A DNA stretch of 64,000 bases from Crocinitomicaceae bacterium (GCA_029249445.1 JAQWHI010000019.1:124001-188000); one strand, 5' to 3'; numbered from the stretch's first letter, positions 1 to 9,261 are shown. Made by a program: numbers and translations. The notes: generated by a model not told the origin, from the letters alone.

Positions 1-510
1 TTTGATCATTTATATTCCCAAGCGACACAATCCAATTTATTTGATTCCATTGAAACGGGAAAAATTTCTCCACAACATTTTATAAACAGTCTTCTGCGAC
101 TTCTTCCAAAAGAAACGACGCCAAAGCAAGTTATTAATGCCTGGAATGCGATGCTACTCGATATCCCAATCGAACGCATTGAACTTCTTCAAGAACTGTC
201 AAAACGTTACAAGATTTACCTTTTAAGCAACACAAATAAAATTCACATTGATACGGCATTGCAAACATGGAATAGAACAACCAATAAACCAATAGAATAC
301 ATCTTTGAAAAGGTATATTTTTCACACGAAGTGCACATGCGGAAACCACACGTGGAAATCTTCAATCTTGTAACAACGAATGAAGGATTAAATCCAGCAA
401 AAACACTTTTTATCGATGACTCAATACAGCATATACAAGGCGCTATAACGGCTGGGCTTCAGACCCATCACCTGCGTCCCGAAGAGTCACTTCATGAACT
501 TTTTTCTTGA
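1..510 (+). CDS. HAD-superfamily hydrolase, C-terminal part (5' end outside window)
   Basis: The reading frame is open from the first base, so this is the last 169 residues of a gene that starts upstream. Visible haloacid-dehalogenase landmarks are motif II (LLSNTN, fragment residues 74-79), the motif III lysine in HMRKPH, and motif IV (LFIDDS) near residue 140. The missing N-terminus would hold the nucleophile DxD motif. The spacing resembles HAD-IA phosphatases (YihX/GPH type), soluble cytoplasmic enzymes acting on small phosphorylated or halogenated substrates; the substrate cannot be told. It converges with the epimerase gene on the other strand, the two overlapping by 19 bp. Confidence 0.85.
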   Translation, partial: FDHLYSQATQSNLFDSIETGKISPQHFINSLLRLLPKETTPKQVINAWNAMLLDIPIERIELLQELSKRYKIYLLSNTNKIHIDTALQTWNRTTNKPIEYIFEKVYFSHEVHMRKPHVEIFNLVTTNEGLNPAKTLFIDDSIQHIQGAITAGLQTHHLRPEESLHELFS

Positions 511-899
511 CACAACTCAACCAATAGCCCCTGAGTAGATTTTGGATGAAGAAATGCAATCCGTTTATTATCTGCTCCCGACTTGGGTGTTTTATGAATC
601 AATTGAAACCCCCCTTTCTCAAGACGAATTAACTCGGCATCAATATCATCTGTTTCAAAAGCTACATGATGAAACCCTCCTTTGTTTTTACTGAGAAACT
701 TTGCTATTGCAGACTGTTCATTTGTTGCTTCTAACAATTCAATTTTCGAATCCCCAACTCGAAGAAAAACAGTTCGCACGCCTTCCGACTCAACAATCTC
801 TTCTTTATAACAAGATGTTCCCAATAAAGTCTCAAAAACAGGTAAGGATGAAGCAATACTATCAACTGCGATTCCCAAATGCTCAATACGCTTAATCAT
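492..899 (-). CDS. mce: methylmalonyl-CoA epimerase
   Basis: A 135-residue single-domain glyoxalase/VOC-fold protein of the usual length for methylmalonyl-CoA epimerase. Likely metal ligands are H7 in the opening IEHLGIAV strand, H77/H78 in GGFHHVAFE, and E128 in GLLVELC; the paired beta-alpha-beta modules start near residues 3 and 72. The enzyme interconverts (2R)- and (2S)-methylmalonyl-CoA, linking propionyl-CoA carboxylation to methylmalonyl-CoA mutase in the cytoplasm. The carboxylase and mutase are not in the window, though a biotin carrier protein lies at about 34.6 kb. No frameshift or odd start. Confidence 0.9.
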   Translation of the reverse strand: MIKRIEHLGIAVDSIASSLPVFETLLGTSCYKEEIVESEGVRTVFLRVGDSKIELLEATNEQSAIAKFLSKNKGGFHHVAFETDDIDAELIRLEKGGFQLIHKTPKSGADNKRIAFLHPKSTQGLLVELCQEKSS

Positions 900-964
900 A
901 AAAACAAATATTACCGTTACACCAATTCCGTAGAGTGCACGAGGTTGTGCTGATAATCAGCCGA

Positions 965-1765
965 CTAATTTTTAATGAACTTTTCGTTGACGTTATCAAA
1001 ATTAATATAATAAACGCCTCGCAATAAATTAGAACAATCTACAGATGAACCCACACCTTTTTTGACAATATTTCCATAGGCATCATATACTTCATATCGT
1101 GTTTCAACTGGTGTTAAACCATTTGCAAGGAATCGAATTTCATCCCTAACTTTGGCCGGTGTCTTGGTGATTTTCGGAGCTCCAGAATTAAACGTGACAG
1201 CACGGGAAGGATTCTTAGTTCCGGAGTGGTCGGTTTGCGATATTCTTACTCTATTTTCACCATGATGAGGAGCAACAGAAAATTCATACGTATTCTTCCC
1301 ATTTGAACCTGCACCCATTACTTCACCAACTTGCACCCATCTGTTCCATCGGTATTGCTCAATAACGAATGGCAGTTTGCCCCGCTCTCCTGTAGTCGTC
1401 CATGAAAGCACTCCCGCATCAGAGACCGATATATCAACTACTTCATATGTTGATCTTGGAAGAAGAACTTCGGGGTTCAAAATTTTTGGCTGACATCCAT
1501 CGTTGTGCTCAATGACAATAAATACAGGCTCACCAATTTCGATATTAAAAAACAAGAAATCAATTTCAAATGCACCTACACTCGTTCCACCAGGCATAAT
1601 GTCCCCATTCACGGTCACTTTCGTTGCACAGTAACCAAAACCTTCATCATCAATTGGATTTTGGACATACAAATTCTTCCCTTGATAGGTTCCCTCTAGC
1701 GACAACGAAGCTTCCACAGAAACAGATAAAAAAATGAATGTCAGTAAAATTAAAACCCTCTTCAT
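965..1765 (-). CDS. conserved secreted protein with T9SS-like C-terminus
   Basis: A 266-residue protein with a clear signal peptide (MKRVLILLTF..., cleavage near residue 19). The middle is beta-rich and carries three cysteines. The last 70 residues (YEVYDAYGNIVKKG, then LLRGVYYINFDN) look like the type A sorting domain of T9SS cargo, with the usual 'G-x-Y-x-x' ending, but lack the PNP motif. I recognise it as a type of conserved hypothetical protein of Flavobacteriia without a known function. It stands alone, divergent from the TonB-dependent receptor. Export to the surface is inference from the C-terminus. Confidence 0.75.
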   Translation of the reverse strand: MKRVLILLTFIFLSVSVEASLSLEGTYQGKNLYVQNPIDDEGFGYCATKVTVNGDIMPGGTSVGAFEIDFLFFNIEIGEPVFIVIEHNDGCQPKILNPEVLLPRSTYEVVDISVSDAGVLSWTTTGERGKLPFVIEQYRWNRWVQVGEVMGAGSNGKNTYEFSVAPHHGENRVRISQTDHSGTKNPSRAVTFNSGAPKITKTPAKVRDEIRFLANGLTPVETRYEVYDAYGNIVKKGVGSSVDCSNLLRGVYYINFDNVNEKFIKN

Positions 1766-1829
1766 GTCTCTTTTTAGTATTCGCCCTTTAGCCCCCTAAT
1801 GATCAATACAAATAGGTGGTGGTCGCAAA

Positions 1830-1864
1830 CAAATATACTACCTTTTTATGTTAATCCACAGCAA
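1830..1864 (-). promoter_or_regulatory. candidate promoter of the secreted protein at 965-1765
   Basis: On the minus strand a TATATTTG -7 box (1830-1837) matches the Bacteroidota consensus TAnnTTTG exactly. The nearest upstream TTG (1862-1864) is 24 nt away, one more than the usual maximum. The implied leader is about 60 nt. Confidence 0.45.
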
Positions 1865-1999
1865 TTAAATTAAAAAAACTGCTTGAAAATGGATGCTAAA
1901 TCACAAGTGATTCATAGGTTTTTACAACCTATTTCTATCTAATAAAACAACACTAAAATGCCATTTCAACATCTACTTGTTCAATTGTACGAGATAAGC

Positions 2000-2033
2000 T
2001 TGAGAACAGAAGAAAAAGTTTATTGTATCTTTA
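2000..2033 (+). promoter_or_regulatory. candidate promoter of the TonB-dependent receptor
   Basis: TTG (2000-2002), a 23-nt spacer and TATCTTTA (2026-2033) fit the Bacteroidota promoter except for the final base. The box ends 1 nt before the first in-frame ATG (2035), so transcription would begin after that ATG; this argues for the ATG at 2056 as the real start. Confidence 0.5.
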
Positions 2034-2055
2034 AATGAACTTAAAATTAACCTTT

Positions 2056-4494
2056 ATGAGAGCAATACTACTTTTATTTTATCTAAGTAGCTCCGTTGCG
2101 TTTGCACAACAACCGACACAAACTGTTAGAGGCAAAATTTTTGACTCGGAAACACAATATCCTCTGGTAGGAGCGAAAGTTCAAGTTTTCACCGCTGACT
2201 CAGCAAAACTATATCGTGCATTGACCAATATTAGTGGCGAATTTTCTATCGTGAATGTTCCTGTTGGTAAGCACAATTTAAAAGCGTCCTATCTAACCTA
2301 TGATACCAAAGAAGTTACAATAGAGGTGAATTCTGGAAAAGAGACGATTGTCCAAGTTCCAATGATGGAGAGCTTCATAGAGCAAGAAGCTATTGTTGTT
2401 TCTGGAAGAAAAAAGGGTGCAGTTATTAATGAGTTAGCACTTATCTCAGCACAACAATTTAGTGTCTCAGAAACAGATCGATATGCTGGCTCACGCTCTG
2501 ACCCTGCACGTATGGCTTCCAATTTCGCGGGCGTTGGAGGTGCTGATGACTCAAGAAATGATATTGTTATTCGAGGAAATTCTCCGCTCGGAGTTGTATG
2601 GCGTGTTGAGGGGATTGACATTCCAAACCCATCGCACTTTTCAATAGCGGGAAGTACAGGAGGACCAGTGTCCATATTAAACAATAAAATTCTTGGGAAT
2701 TCTGATTTCTTTATGAGTGCATTTCCCGCCGAATATGGAAACTCAACATCTGGAGTCTTTGATTTAAAACTGAGAAAGGGAAACGACCAAAAGCATGAGT
2801 TTACCGGTCAATTTGGCTTCCTAGGAACAGAGCTCCTCGCAGAAGGGCCTTTGAGTAAAGATGGCAAATCAAGCTACCTTGCAATGGGGCGTTATTCAAC
2901 CTTAAGTTTATTTAAATCCATGGGGATTCAAATAGGAACAGATGCTGTCCCTACCTACGGTGATGGTGCCTTCAAATTCAATTGGAAACTGAAAAATGGA
3001 GGAGCTCTTTCTTTGTTTGCCATAGGTGGAGTAAGTGATATTGCAATCAAAATTTCAGACCAGTACCCACTAACTTTGGGAGGACAGTCTGAAGAAGTAT
3101 ATGGTGAAGGAGATCGTGATCAATACTTTGGAACCGCAATGGGAGTGGCGGGCCTTTCACTTAAAAAACCACTGAATGAAAAAACATTCCTTGCAGCAAC
3201 AATCGCCTATTCAGTGGAGCGGCAACGTTCAAATCACGACTTTCTTACACGAACAGGAACGATAAACGGAACAGATTCTACAATCACAGTTGACAGCCTT
3301 TATCCAATGATGGCCTATTTATTTGAAATTCAGAAAGCTTCGGGCTACTTAGCGATCAATCATAAATTCAGCAAAAGACATTTGCTAAAAGCTGGAATCA
3401 ATCTGGATGCATTCTTCTATAACATGACAGATTCAGTTCTTGATCCATCACATACAAATTGGATCAATCGTTGGGACTATAAAGGCAACGCAATGCTCAT
3501 TCAGCTATTTACTCAATGGAAATGGAGAATCACCGAAAACATGGCGTTCACAGCAGGTGTACATGCACAGTATTTTACCTTAAGTAAAAGCATCAGTCCA
3601 ATTGAACCAAGAGTTGGATGGAAATTAAAACTAAATAACAACCAATCGATTTCTGCTGGAGCAGGGATGCATAGTATGACACAACCCATGTATACGTATT
3701 TGTACCACCGTAACGATGGAGCAAATAAAATTTATGACAATCTCAAAATGGACTTTTCTCGCAGTCTACACTCTAGTGTAGGATATGAAAAAGCATTTAA
3801 AAAGAGTCTAAACTTAAAAATGGAAGGATATTATCAGCACTTGTATAATATTCCAGTAACAATTGAGCCTTCTGCATTCTCTTTAATTAATATGGGGTCA
3901 GGGTTCCAGCGGTTCTTCCCTGAAGCATTGGAAAATACGGGAACAGGAACTAATTATGGAATTGAATTAACACTCCAGAAATACTTTGATAAATCATTTT
4001 TCTTTTTGTTTTCAGCAACAGCCTATAATTCTACTTACATCGCAAGTGATGGACTCGAAAGAAACACGTCCTACAACGGAAATTACATCGCAAATTTGTT
4101 GGCGGGGAAAGAGTTTAAAGTCGGAGAGCGACAATCTCTCTCATTGGGGTTAAAAGCAACCATTGCAGGAGGTAAATTGTATGGTTATGTTGATACTGCC
4201 GCAACAAGTGAGCTACAAGAATTGATTTACCTCGATGAAGGGTTTAATAGTCGGCAATTTCCAGTTTATTATCGAATCGATGCAAAGATCAACTGGAAAC
4301 TAAACGCGAAACGTGTGACGCATGAAATTGGACTGGATTTAGTCAACGTTACGGGAAGAAAAAACTTGTTGGGTCTGTCTTATGCACCAAATTTGTTCGA
4401 TAGTTCTCAGGAACCTGTTGCAGAGCGCTATCAGTTGGGATTCTTGCCACTTTTTTACTACAAAGTTGATTTCAGATTCGACGGAAAAAGATAG
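2056..4494 (+). CDS. TonB-dependent receptor with carboxypeptidase-regulatory N-domain
   Basis: An outer-membrane receptor of 812 residues counted from the ATG at 2056, which opens directly into a good signal peptide (MRAILLLFYL...AFAQ); the ATG at 2035 is also in frame but overlaps the candidate promoter. After the signal comes a carboxypeptidase-D regulatory-like fold (about residues 22-105, VRGKIFDSET...), then a plug (VVSGRKKG to about 225, containing the DIVIRGNSP motif), then a 22-strand barrel region. Such receptors take up siderophores, vitamins or oligosaccharides using ExbBD-TonB energy. No SusD partner or substrate-specific enzymes are adjacent, so the ligand is unknown. Barrel ends in FRFDGKR, with no T9SS domain. 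Confidence 0.85.
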   Translation: MRAILLLFYLSSSVAFAQQPTQTVRGKIFDSETQYPLVGAKVQVFTADSAKLYRALTNISGEFSIVNVPVGKHNLKASYLTYDTKEVTIEVNSGKETIVQVPMMESFIEQEAIVVSGRKKGAVINELALISAQQFSVSETDRYAGSRSDPARMASNFAGVGGADDSRNDIVIRGNSPLGVVWRVEGIDIPNPSHFSIAGSTGGPVSILNNKILGNSDFFMSAFPAEYGNSTSGVFDLKLRKGNDQKHEFTGQFGFLGTELLAEGPLSKDGKSSYLAMGRYSTLSLFKSMGIQIGTDAVPTYGDGAFKFNWKLKNGGALSLFAIGGVSDIAIKISDQYPLTLGGQSEEVYGEGDRDQYFGTAMGVAGLSLKKPLNEKTFLAATIAYSVERQRSNHDFLTRTGTINGTDSTITVDSLYPMMAYLFEIQKASGYLAINHKFSKRHLLKAGINLDAFFYNMTDSVLDPSHTNWINRWDYKGNAMLIQLFTQWKWRITENMAFTAGVHAQYFTLSKSISPIEPRVGWKLKLNNNQSISAGAGMHSMTQPMYTYLYHRNDGANKIYDNLKMDFSRSLHSSVGYEKAFKKSLNLKMEGYYQHLYNIPVTIEPSAFSLINMGSGFQRFFPEALENTGTGTNYGIELTLQKYFDKSFFFLFSATAYNSTYIASDGLERNTSYNGNYIANLLAGKEFKVGERQSLSLGLKATIAGGKLYGYVDTAATSELQELIYLDEGFNSRQFPVYYRIDAKINWKLNAKRVTHEIGLDLVNVTGRKNLLGLSYAPNLFDSSQEPVAERYQLGFLPLFYYKVDFRFDGKR

Positions 4495-4523
4495 ATTAAT
4501 TGACTGCTTAGACATTCTGCTTT

Positions 4524-5411
4524 CTACCAAGTGGGACAGCTATCACATCCGTTTTTTGATTTGATGTAAAAAAGAAAACCAAGAGCGACGTCCGCTTCAG
4601 CAAAACCATAACTGTGACGTGCAAAGGAAGAACTGTCGTTTGGACGTGTTCTTACACGCAATTGATGATGAAACCCAACTGCCATATTGGTTTGTAAAAA
4701 TACATGACGAAAAAACTCGAATCGAAGCCCCGCATTTGCTGAAAATCCGTATCCTGAAAGACTGATTGTTCGTCGATCATGATCTCCAGCAAATTTAAAA
4801 TCATTAAATGATAAAATTGGTCCTGCACTCAAACCAAGATTTGATGATAGTACAAATTGATCTTTCCCCCCAAGTTGGATGAAATTGTCAGTACGTGTTA
4901 ACTCCAATCGTAAATAATTCAACCCATCAGAGTTCTCATAATGGAAATAGTCGTTTTGAGTCGTAACAGGTTCCCCGCTGTAGGTGCCTTCCCAACTTGT
5001 CACCTCATCGACTCCCGAACCAATGTATCCGCTCAAATAAACGCTATTGTTGTCATCATAAATATATTTCAAATGATCGTATCCTACGGACAAGGCCCAA
5101 TGCTCTTTAAAGTAGTATCCTATTCGAGCATTGAACTGAGGAACCGTCAGGTTTTGAAAATTGAAATATGCTGAAGTACTGAATGGTTCTGCTCTATCTT
5201 TTGCAATAGCTTCAGCAAGTGTAAAATCATAATTTGGCCCTACAAAGCGAATGTCGCTTTTGGTATACGCCGACCTGTTGTACCCCCAATATGCAAAAAC
5301 AGTACCTTTCGCATTCGAGTCTTTTTTCTTCATTCTCGTGCGTTGCGCGTTTGCGACAGTCGGCAGTAACAGAAAAACAATAAGCCAATATTTCAATTTC
5401 ATTCCATTCAT
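4524..5411 (-). CDS. outer-membrane beta-barrel-like protein, unknown function
   Basis: A 295-residue protein with a signal peptide (cleavage after ...TVANA, near residue 23) and a repeated amphipathic strand pattern rich in Y, F and N, as in small outer-membrane barrels. The start ATG overlaps the stop of the pseudouridine synthase (ATGA type overlap, 4 bp), so the two are translated as one operon; an in-frame ATG at 5402 would also give a good signal peptide. The C-terminus carries an unusual pair of cysteines (NGCDSCPTW) where a barrel would end in an aromatic residue. I do not recognise a named family. Converges on the TonB-dependent receptor. Confidence 0.7.
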   Translation of the reverse strand: MNGMKLKYWLIVFLLLPTVANAQRTRMKKKDSNAKGTVFAYWGYNRSAYTKSDIRFVGPNYDFTLAEAIAKDRAEPFSTSAYFNFQNLTVPQFNARIGYYFKEHWALSVGYDHLKYIYDDNNSVYLSGYIGSGVDEVTSWEGTYSGEPVTTQNDYFHYENSDGLNYLRLELTRTDNFIQLGGKDQFVLSSNLGLSAGPILSFNDFKFAGDHDRRTISLSGYGFSANAGLRFEFFRHVFLQTNMAVGFHHQLRVRTRPNDSSSFARHSYGFAEADVALGFLFYIKSKNGCDSCPTW

Positions 5412-6313
5412 TTGTGAACTTTGGTTCCTTTTACCATTTTTAAAAATGCAACTTCTTTTTCACTAAGGTGCCTGTACATTCCTCTTGGCAGATCTTTTTT
5501 ATCTAGGCCTGAGAAGGTGACTCGATCCAACTTCATCACTTTATAACCAAGCGCCTCGAAGGTTCTGCGAACAATTCTATTCTTGCCTGAATGTAATTCA
5601 ACACCTACCAAACGTGCATCATCCTCAGAGATGAACTCGGCAGCATCAAAAGTTGTAGTCCCGTCCTCAAGTTTAATCCCTTCAAGTAGCTTTTTCAATT
5701 CAATCGAAGTAATCTTCTTGTTTAACTCCACTTGATATATTTTGGATGCTTTATGCTGTGGATGTGTTAATTTTTTTGCCATATCACCATCGTTCGTAAA
5801 CAAAAGCAAACCTGTCGTCTCTTTGTCCAATCTCCCTACTGGATAAATTCGCTCCTTACATGCTTTCCTTACTAGGCCCATCACAGTTTTTCTCCCCTGT
5901 GGATCATCCATTGTTGTAATAAATCCCTTCGGTTTATTCAGTAAAACATAACGCTTCGTTTCAGCCTTTATTGAGCCCCCATCATATTTAACAACATCTC
6001 CAGGCTTTACTTTATAACCCATTTCTGTAATCATCTCGCCATTAACGGTGACCACACCAGTTTTTATGAGCACATCAGCTTCACGCCGGGAACAGATTCC
6101 TGCGTTCGATAAGTACTTGTTTAAGCGAATCGCATCATCATTGAATGATGGTAAAGGATCGCCTTTCTTCACCTTGTCTTTGAAATCCTGAAACCTACCT
6201 TTTCCTTTCGGCTGATTTGCGCCTTTTTGCCCTCGAGTTGTTCGAGCACCTTTACCTTTAAACGGTTTGTTTTGAGAATCGTTACTTCGATTTCTTCCTT
6301 TTGAGTTCTTCAC
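5408..6313 (-). CDS. RluB/RluE/RluF-family pseudouridine synthase
   Basis: A 301-residue rRNA pseudouridine synthase. Residues 1-55 are a very basic K/R/G/Q-rich tail common in Bacteroidota members; an S4 RNA-binding domain follows at about 61-110 (IRLNKYLSNAG, NGEMITEMG); the catalytic domain has GRLDKETTGLLL with D163 as the catalytic aspartate, and the later HSGKNRIVRR motif typical of the RsuA/RluB branch. It isomerises a uridine in 23S (or 16S) rRNA. The exact target (RluB position 2605 or other) cannot be read from sequence. First gene of an operon with the outer-membrane protein downstream. Confidence 0.9.
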   Translation of the reverse strand: MKNSKGRNRSNDSQNKPFKGKGARTTRGQKGANQPKGKGRFQDFKDKVKKGDPLPSFNDDAIRLNKYLSNAGICSRREADVLIKTGVVTVNGEMITEMGYKVKPGDVVKYDGGSIKAETKRYVLLNKPKGFITTMDDPQGRKTVMGLVRKACKERIYPVGRLDKETTGLLLFTNDGDMAKKLTHPQHKASKIYQVELNKKITSIELKKLLEGIKLEDGTTTFDAAEFISEDDARLVGVELHSGKNRIVRRTFEALGYKVMKLDRVTFSGLDKKDLPRGMYRHLSEKEVAFLKMVKGTKVHK

Positions 6314-6419
6314 GAGCTTAAAAATTTGTCCTATTTACAATCAGTGCAATGATCTAAGCGATCGAGACTCACTTTTAACTTGTCCTTAATCAGTAAGAAT
6401 GCTGTAGCACGATTTGGTG

Positions 6420-6448
6420 CAAAGATAGTGGATTTTAACTATCCGCAA
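6420..6448 (-). promoter_or_regulatory. promoter of the pseudouridine synthase operon
   Basis: Minus-strand TTG (6446-6448), an 18-nt spacer and TATCTTTG (6420-6427): full match to TTG-N17..23-TAnnTTTG. It predicts a leader of about 100 nt before the ATG at 6313. Confidence 0.7.
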
Positions 6449-6491
6449 TAATTCATGCTAGGACATACACCGGTAGAGTACTATTCAACAA

Positions 6492-6850
6492 TTATAAACA
6501 AGGATAAAATGCATTTTCAATGCGCTCAATTGAAGTCTGCCATTGATTTTTAACAATTGACAGGACATCAAATCGAACATCCATATCGATTTTATTCTTT
6601 ACGATATATTCATTCGCTACTTTGATGATTTGTCTTTGTTTCGAACGTGTAACGGCCTGATAGGGAGCTCCAAAACTACTTGTGTGTCTCGTTTTTACCT
6701 CCACTACAACAAGCTCATTTGCTTTACTCAAACAATATCAATTTCATGCCTCATCCATTTGTAGTTGCGGTCTAGTATCTTATATGCTTTGGACTCCAAA
6801 TACTCAACGGCTAAGTTTTCTCCAAGTTGTCCAAGTTCAAGGTGGTGCAT
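6492..6850 (-). pseudogene. yraN: yraN (UPF0102) endonuclease-like gene with a one-base frameshift
   Basis: Two adjacent reading frames together give a complete YraN/UPF0102 protein of about 119 residues. Frame one starts at 6850 (MHHLELGQLGENLAVEYLES...) and runs through the conserved HEIDIV strand, then hits TGA. The next frame continues with SKANELVVVEVKTRH to the stop at 6492. Adding one T to the TTT run at 6730-6732 (AAA on the plus strand) restores DIVLSKANE. The conserved E-x-D and E-V-K residues of the PD-(D/E)XK-like core lie on either side of the break. The family is a nuclease-fold protein linked to DNA processing. Either a real inactivating deletion or a homopolymer sequencing error; the ATG-only fragment 6492-6731 is not a separate gene. 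Confidence 0.8.
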
Positions 6851-6942
6851 AAATAAGTCTTTTCTCCTTAAGTTAAGAAAATTTAAGCTTTATTTAACAC
6901 CTAAAATGAAACAAAAGAAAGGAATCTGCACTAGAAGTACCA

Positions 6943-7662
6943 CTAAACTTCACCGATTAGCTGGAGAGTTTCTTTGGCTGCCTCTTGCTCTGCATTCTTT
7001 TTGGAAGAACCAGCACCTCTGCCGTATTCTTGTCCATTGATTACCACACAAATCAAATATTCCCACTGCACACCTTTATTTTCTTCCTTGAGCACTTCAA
7101 ATTCAATTGGTAATCGATTTTTTTGACTCCAAATAAATAACTTGGACTTAAAATCTATTTCTTCCTGTAATATTTGATTCAAATCAGCATATTTCAGTAA
7201 AATATGATTGTTTATACTCGCTTTAACCGTGACATATCCGCCGTCCAAATATAAAGCCCCAATCAACGCTTCAAAAGCATTTCCTTCAATGGTCTCAAGC
7301 TTCATTGAGCGTCCTTTGTTGTAGAGCAGTAACGCTCGAATATTCATTGCTTCACCAATCATACTGAGTGTACGGCGACTAACAATCTTGGATTTAATTT
7401 TTGTCAAATACCCCTCATCTTCATTTGGATACTTTTGAAACAACATTTCCGCTATGACTGCATCTAAAATTGCATCGCCAAGAAATTCTAAGCGTTCATT
7501 CGAGAGTTGTCCACTATTGTGGGCAATGGACTTGTGCGTCAGTGCTCTTTTGAAGAGTTGAATGTCCTTCGGATGGTAGCCAAAACTTTTAACAATAAAT
7601 CTGTGAAGATTCAGTTCTTCTTTTGATTTTTTTTTTGAAAATAATGGGAATAAGGCAAGCAC
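6943..7662 (-). CDS. rnc: ribonuclease III
   Basis: 239 residues. The RNase III signature ERLEFLGDA is at 56-64 with acidic catalytic residues E59, D63 and D67 region; the second catalytic cluster lies near residue 130 (EAFEALIGALYLD). A double-stranded RNA-binding domain occupies about 165-235 (DFKSKLFIWSQ..., ending GSSKKNAEQEAAKETL). It cleaves double-stranded RNA during rRNA maturation and mRNA decay. It follows fabF by only 4 nt, so it is translated from the acpP-fabF-rnc transcript, an order common in Bacteroidota and other phyla. Confidence 0.95.
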   Translation of the reverse strand: MLALFPLFSKKKSKEELNLHRFIVKSFGYHPKDIQLFKRALTHKSIAHNSGQLSNERLEFLGDAILDAVIAEMLFQKYPNEDEGYLTKIKSKIVSRRTLSMIGEAMNIRALLLYNKGRSMKLETIEGNAFEALIGALYLDGGYVTVKASINNHILLKYADLNQILQEEIDFKSKLFIWSQKNRLPIEFEVLKEENKGVQWEYLICVVINGQEYGRGAGSSKKNAEQEAAKETLQLIGEV

Positions 7663-7666
7663 TAAC

Positions 7667-8920
7667 TTAACCGTTGTACTTCTTTACAATGACGCTTGTG
7701 TTGTGACCTCCAAATCCGAATGTATTTGAAAGGGCAATATTCACCGTTCGTTTCTGAAGTTTATTGAACGTAAAATTCATCTTTTCGTCCAATTCTGGGT
7801 CATCTGTGAAGTGATTAATTGTAGGTGGGACAACATCGTTTTTGACCGCCAAAATACATGCAATTGCTTCAACTGCACCTGCGGCACCCAAGAGATGACC
7901 TGTCATCGATTTCGTCGAACTGATATTCAAGTCGTAGGCACTTTTGCCAAACACCTGCTGTATTGCTTTGACTTCTGCGATATCTCCAAGTGGTGTTGAT
8001 GTTCCGTGCACATTCACGTAATCGACCTCTGACGGATCAATTTCAGCATCTTCCAGTGCTGCTAGCATCGTATTTTTTGCTCCCAATCCTTCCGGATGCG
8101 GCGCTGTCATGTGATAGGCGTCTCCCGACATTCCTCCGCCGATAATTTCTGCATATATTTTTGCGCCACGTGCTTTTGCGTGTTCGTATTCTTCAACGAT
8201 TAGTGCTCCACTTCCCTCTCCCAAAACAAAACCGTCACGGTCAACATCAAATGGTCGGGATGCAGTTTCTGGGGAATCATTACGTGTGGAGAGTGCTCTC
8301 AAAGCACTGAAGCCACCCATTCCCATTTCACTGACACATGCTTCTGAACCGCCTGTAACAATTGCATCCGCCTTACCCAAACGTATGAGATTGAAAGCAT
8401 CAATGATTGCATTCGTTGAGGAAGCACATGCAGAGACAGTAACATAATTCGGACCCATTAGACCATATTTAATTGAAATATGTCCTGCTGCGATATCCGC
8501 AATCATTTTAGGAATAAAGAAGGGGTTGAATCGCGGTGTTCCATCTCCTTCGAAGTAGGACTCAGCTTCATCTTGGAATGTTTTAAGTCCACCAATTCCT
8601 GAGCCCCAAATAACACCGATTCGCTCTTTGTTCGGATCAGTGTCGAGAATCGCAGAATCTGCTATGGCTTCTGTAGCAGAAACCATAGCAAATTGCGAAA
8701 ATCGATCTAATTTTCTTGCTTCTTTCCGGTCCATGTGCTCTAGCACATCAAACCCTTTTACTTCAGAAGCAAACTTTGTTTTAAACTTCTCGGCGTCGTA
8801 TTGTGTAATTGGTGCTGCCCCACTTTTTCCATGCATAAGTGCTTCCCAGTATTCGTTAACATCGTTTCCGATTGGGGTAAGGGCACCTAGTCCTGTGACA
8901 ACTACTCTTTTCAATTCCAT
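7667..8920 (-). CDS. fabF: beta-ketoacyl-ACP synthase II
   Basis: 417 residues, full length for FabF. The thiolase-fold catalytic triad is visible: C165 in VSACASST, H305 in VNVHGTSTPLGD and H342 in MTGHLLGAAGA, with K337 nearby. It condenses malonyl-ACP with acyl-ACP to elongate fatty acids in the cytoplasm. Located 42 nt after acpP, its acyl carrier partner, and 4 nt before rnc, in one operon. No anomalies. Confidence 0.96.
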   Translation of the reverse strand: MELKRVVVTGLGALTPIGNDVNEYWEALMHGKSGAAPITQYDAEKFKTKFASEVKGFDVLEHMDRKEARKLDRFSQFAMVSATEAIADSAILDTDPNKERIGVIWGSGIGGLKTFQDEAESYFEGDGTPRFNPFFIPKMIADIAAGHISIKYGLMGPNYVTVSACASSTNAIIDAFNLIRLGKADAIVTGGSEACVSEMGMGGFSALRALSTRNDSPETASRPFDVDRDGFVLGEGSGALIVEEYEHAKARGAKIYAEIIGGGMSGDAYHMTAPHPEGLGAKNTMLAALEDAEIDPSEVDYVNVHGTSTPLGDIAEVKAIQQVFGKSAYDLNISSTKSMTGHLLGAAGAVEAIACILAVKNDVVPPTINHFTDDPELDEKMNFTFNKLQKRTVNIALSNTFGFGGHNTSVIVKKYNG

Positions 8921-8962
8921 AATTGAGCCGTTAGTTCAAAAAATTTCGTGTACTAAATTGTA

Positions 8963-9196
8963 TTAAGCGTTCTCTTCGATATACTTAATCGCATCTCCAA
9001 CTGTTTGGATGTTTTCAGCTTGATCGTCCGGAATAGCAATGTTGAATTCTTTTTCAAATTCCATAATCAACTCAACTGTATCCAAAGAATCAGCTCCTAA
9101 ATCATTTGTGAAACTCGCTTCGTTTGCAACTTCGCTTTCTTCAACACCCAATTTATCTACGATAATAGATACTACTTTTGAATTTACATCAGACAT
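8963..9196 (-). CDS. acpP: acyl carrier protein
   Basis: 77 residues, very acidic, with the phosphopantetheine site S37 in [11 protein letters not shown]. It carries growing acyl chains for fatty-acid synthesis (FabF is next door) and supplies acyl groups for lipids. It heads the acpP-fabF-rnc operon; the presumed -7 box is about 60 bp upstream. Length and motif are standard. Confidence 0.97.
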   Translation of the reverse strand: MSDVNSKVVSIIVDKLGVEESEVANEASFTNDLGADSLDTVELIMEFEKEFNIAIPDDQAENIQTVGDAIKYIEENA

Positions 9197-9253
9197 TTCT
9201 TCTTTTTTTAAGGGTTAATTCAACCGCAAAGAAAGCCACAAAATATGAAAAGA

Positions 9254-9261
9254 CAAAATTA
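9254..9261 (-). promoter_or_regulatory. candidate -7 box for acpP-fabF-rnc
   Basis: TAATTTTG on the minus strand matches TAnnTTTG. No TTG lies at the standard distance upstream, so only the -7 element supports this. Predicted leader about 52 nt. Confidence 0.4.

Noticed and set aside
134..349. Open frame on the minus strand
   Set aside because: Lies inside the HAD coding sequence in another frame, with no family features.
6492..6731. Stand-alone 79-residue gene
   Set aside because: It is the C-terminal half of yraN; the first half continues upstream in the other frame.
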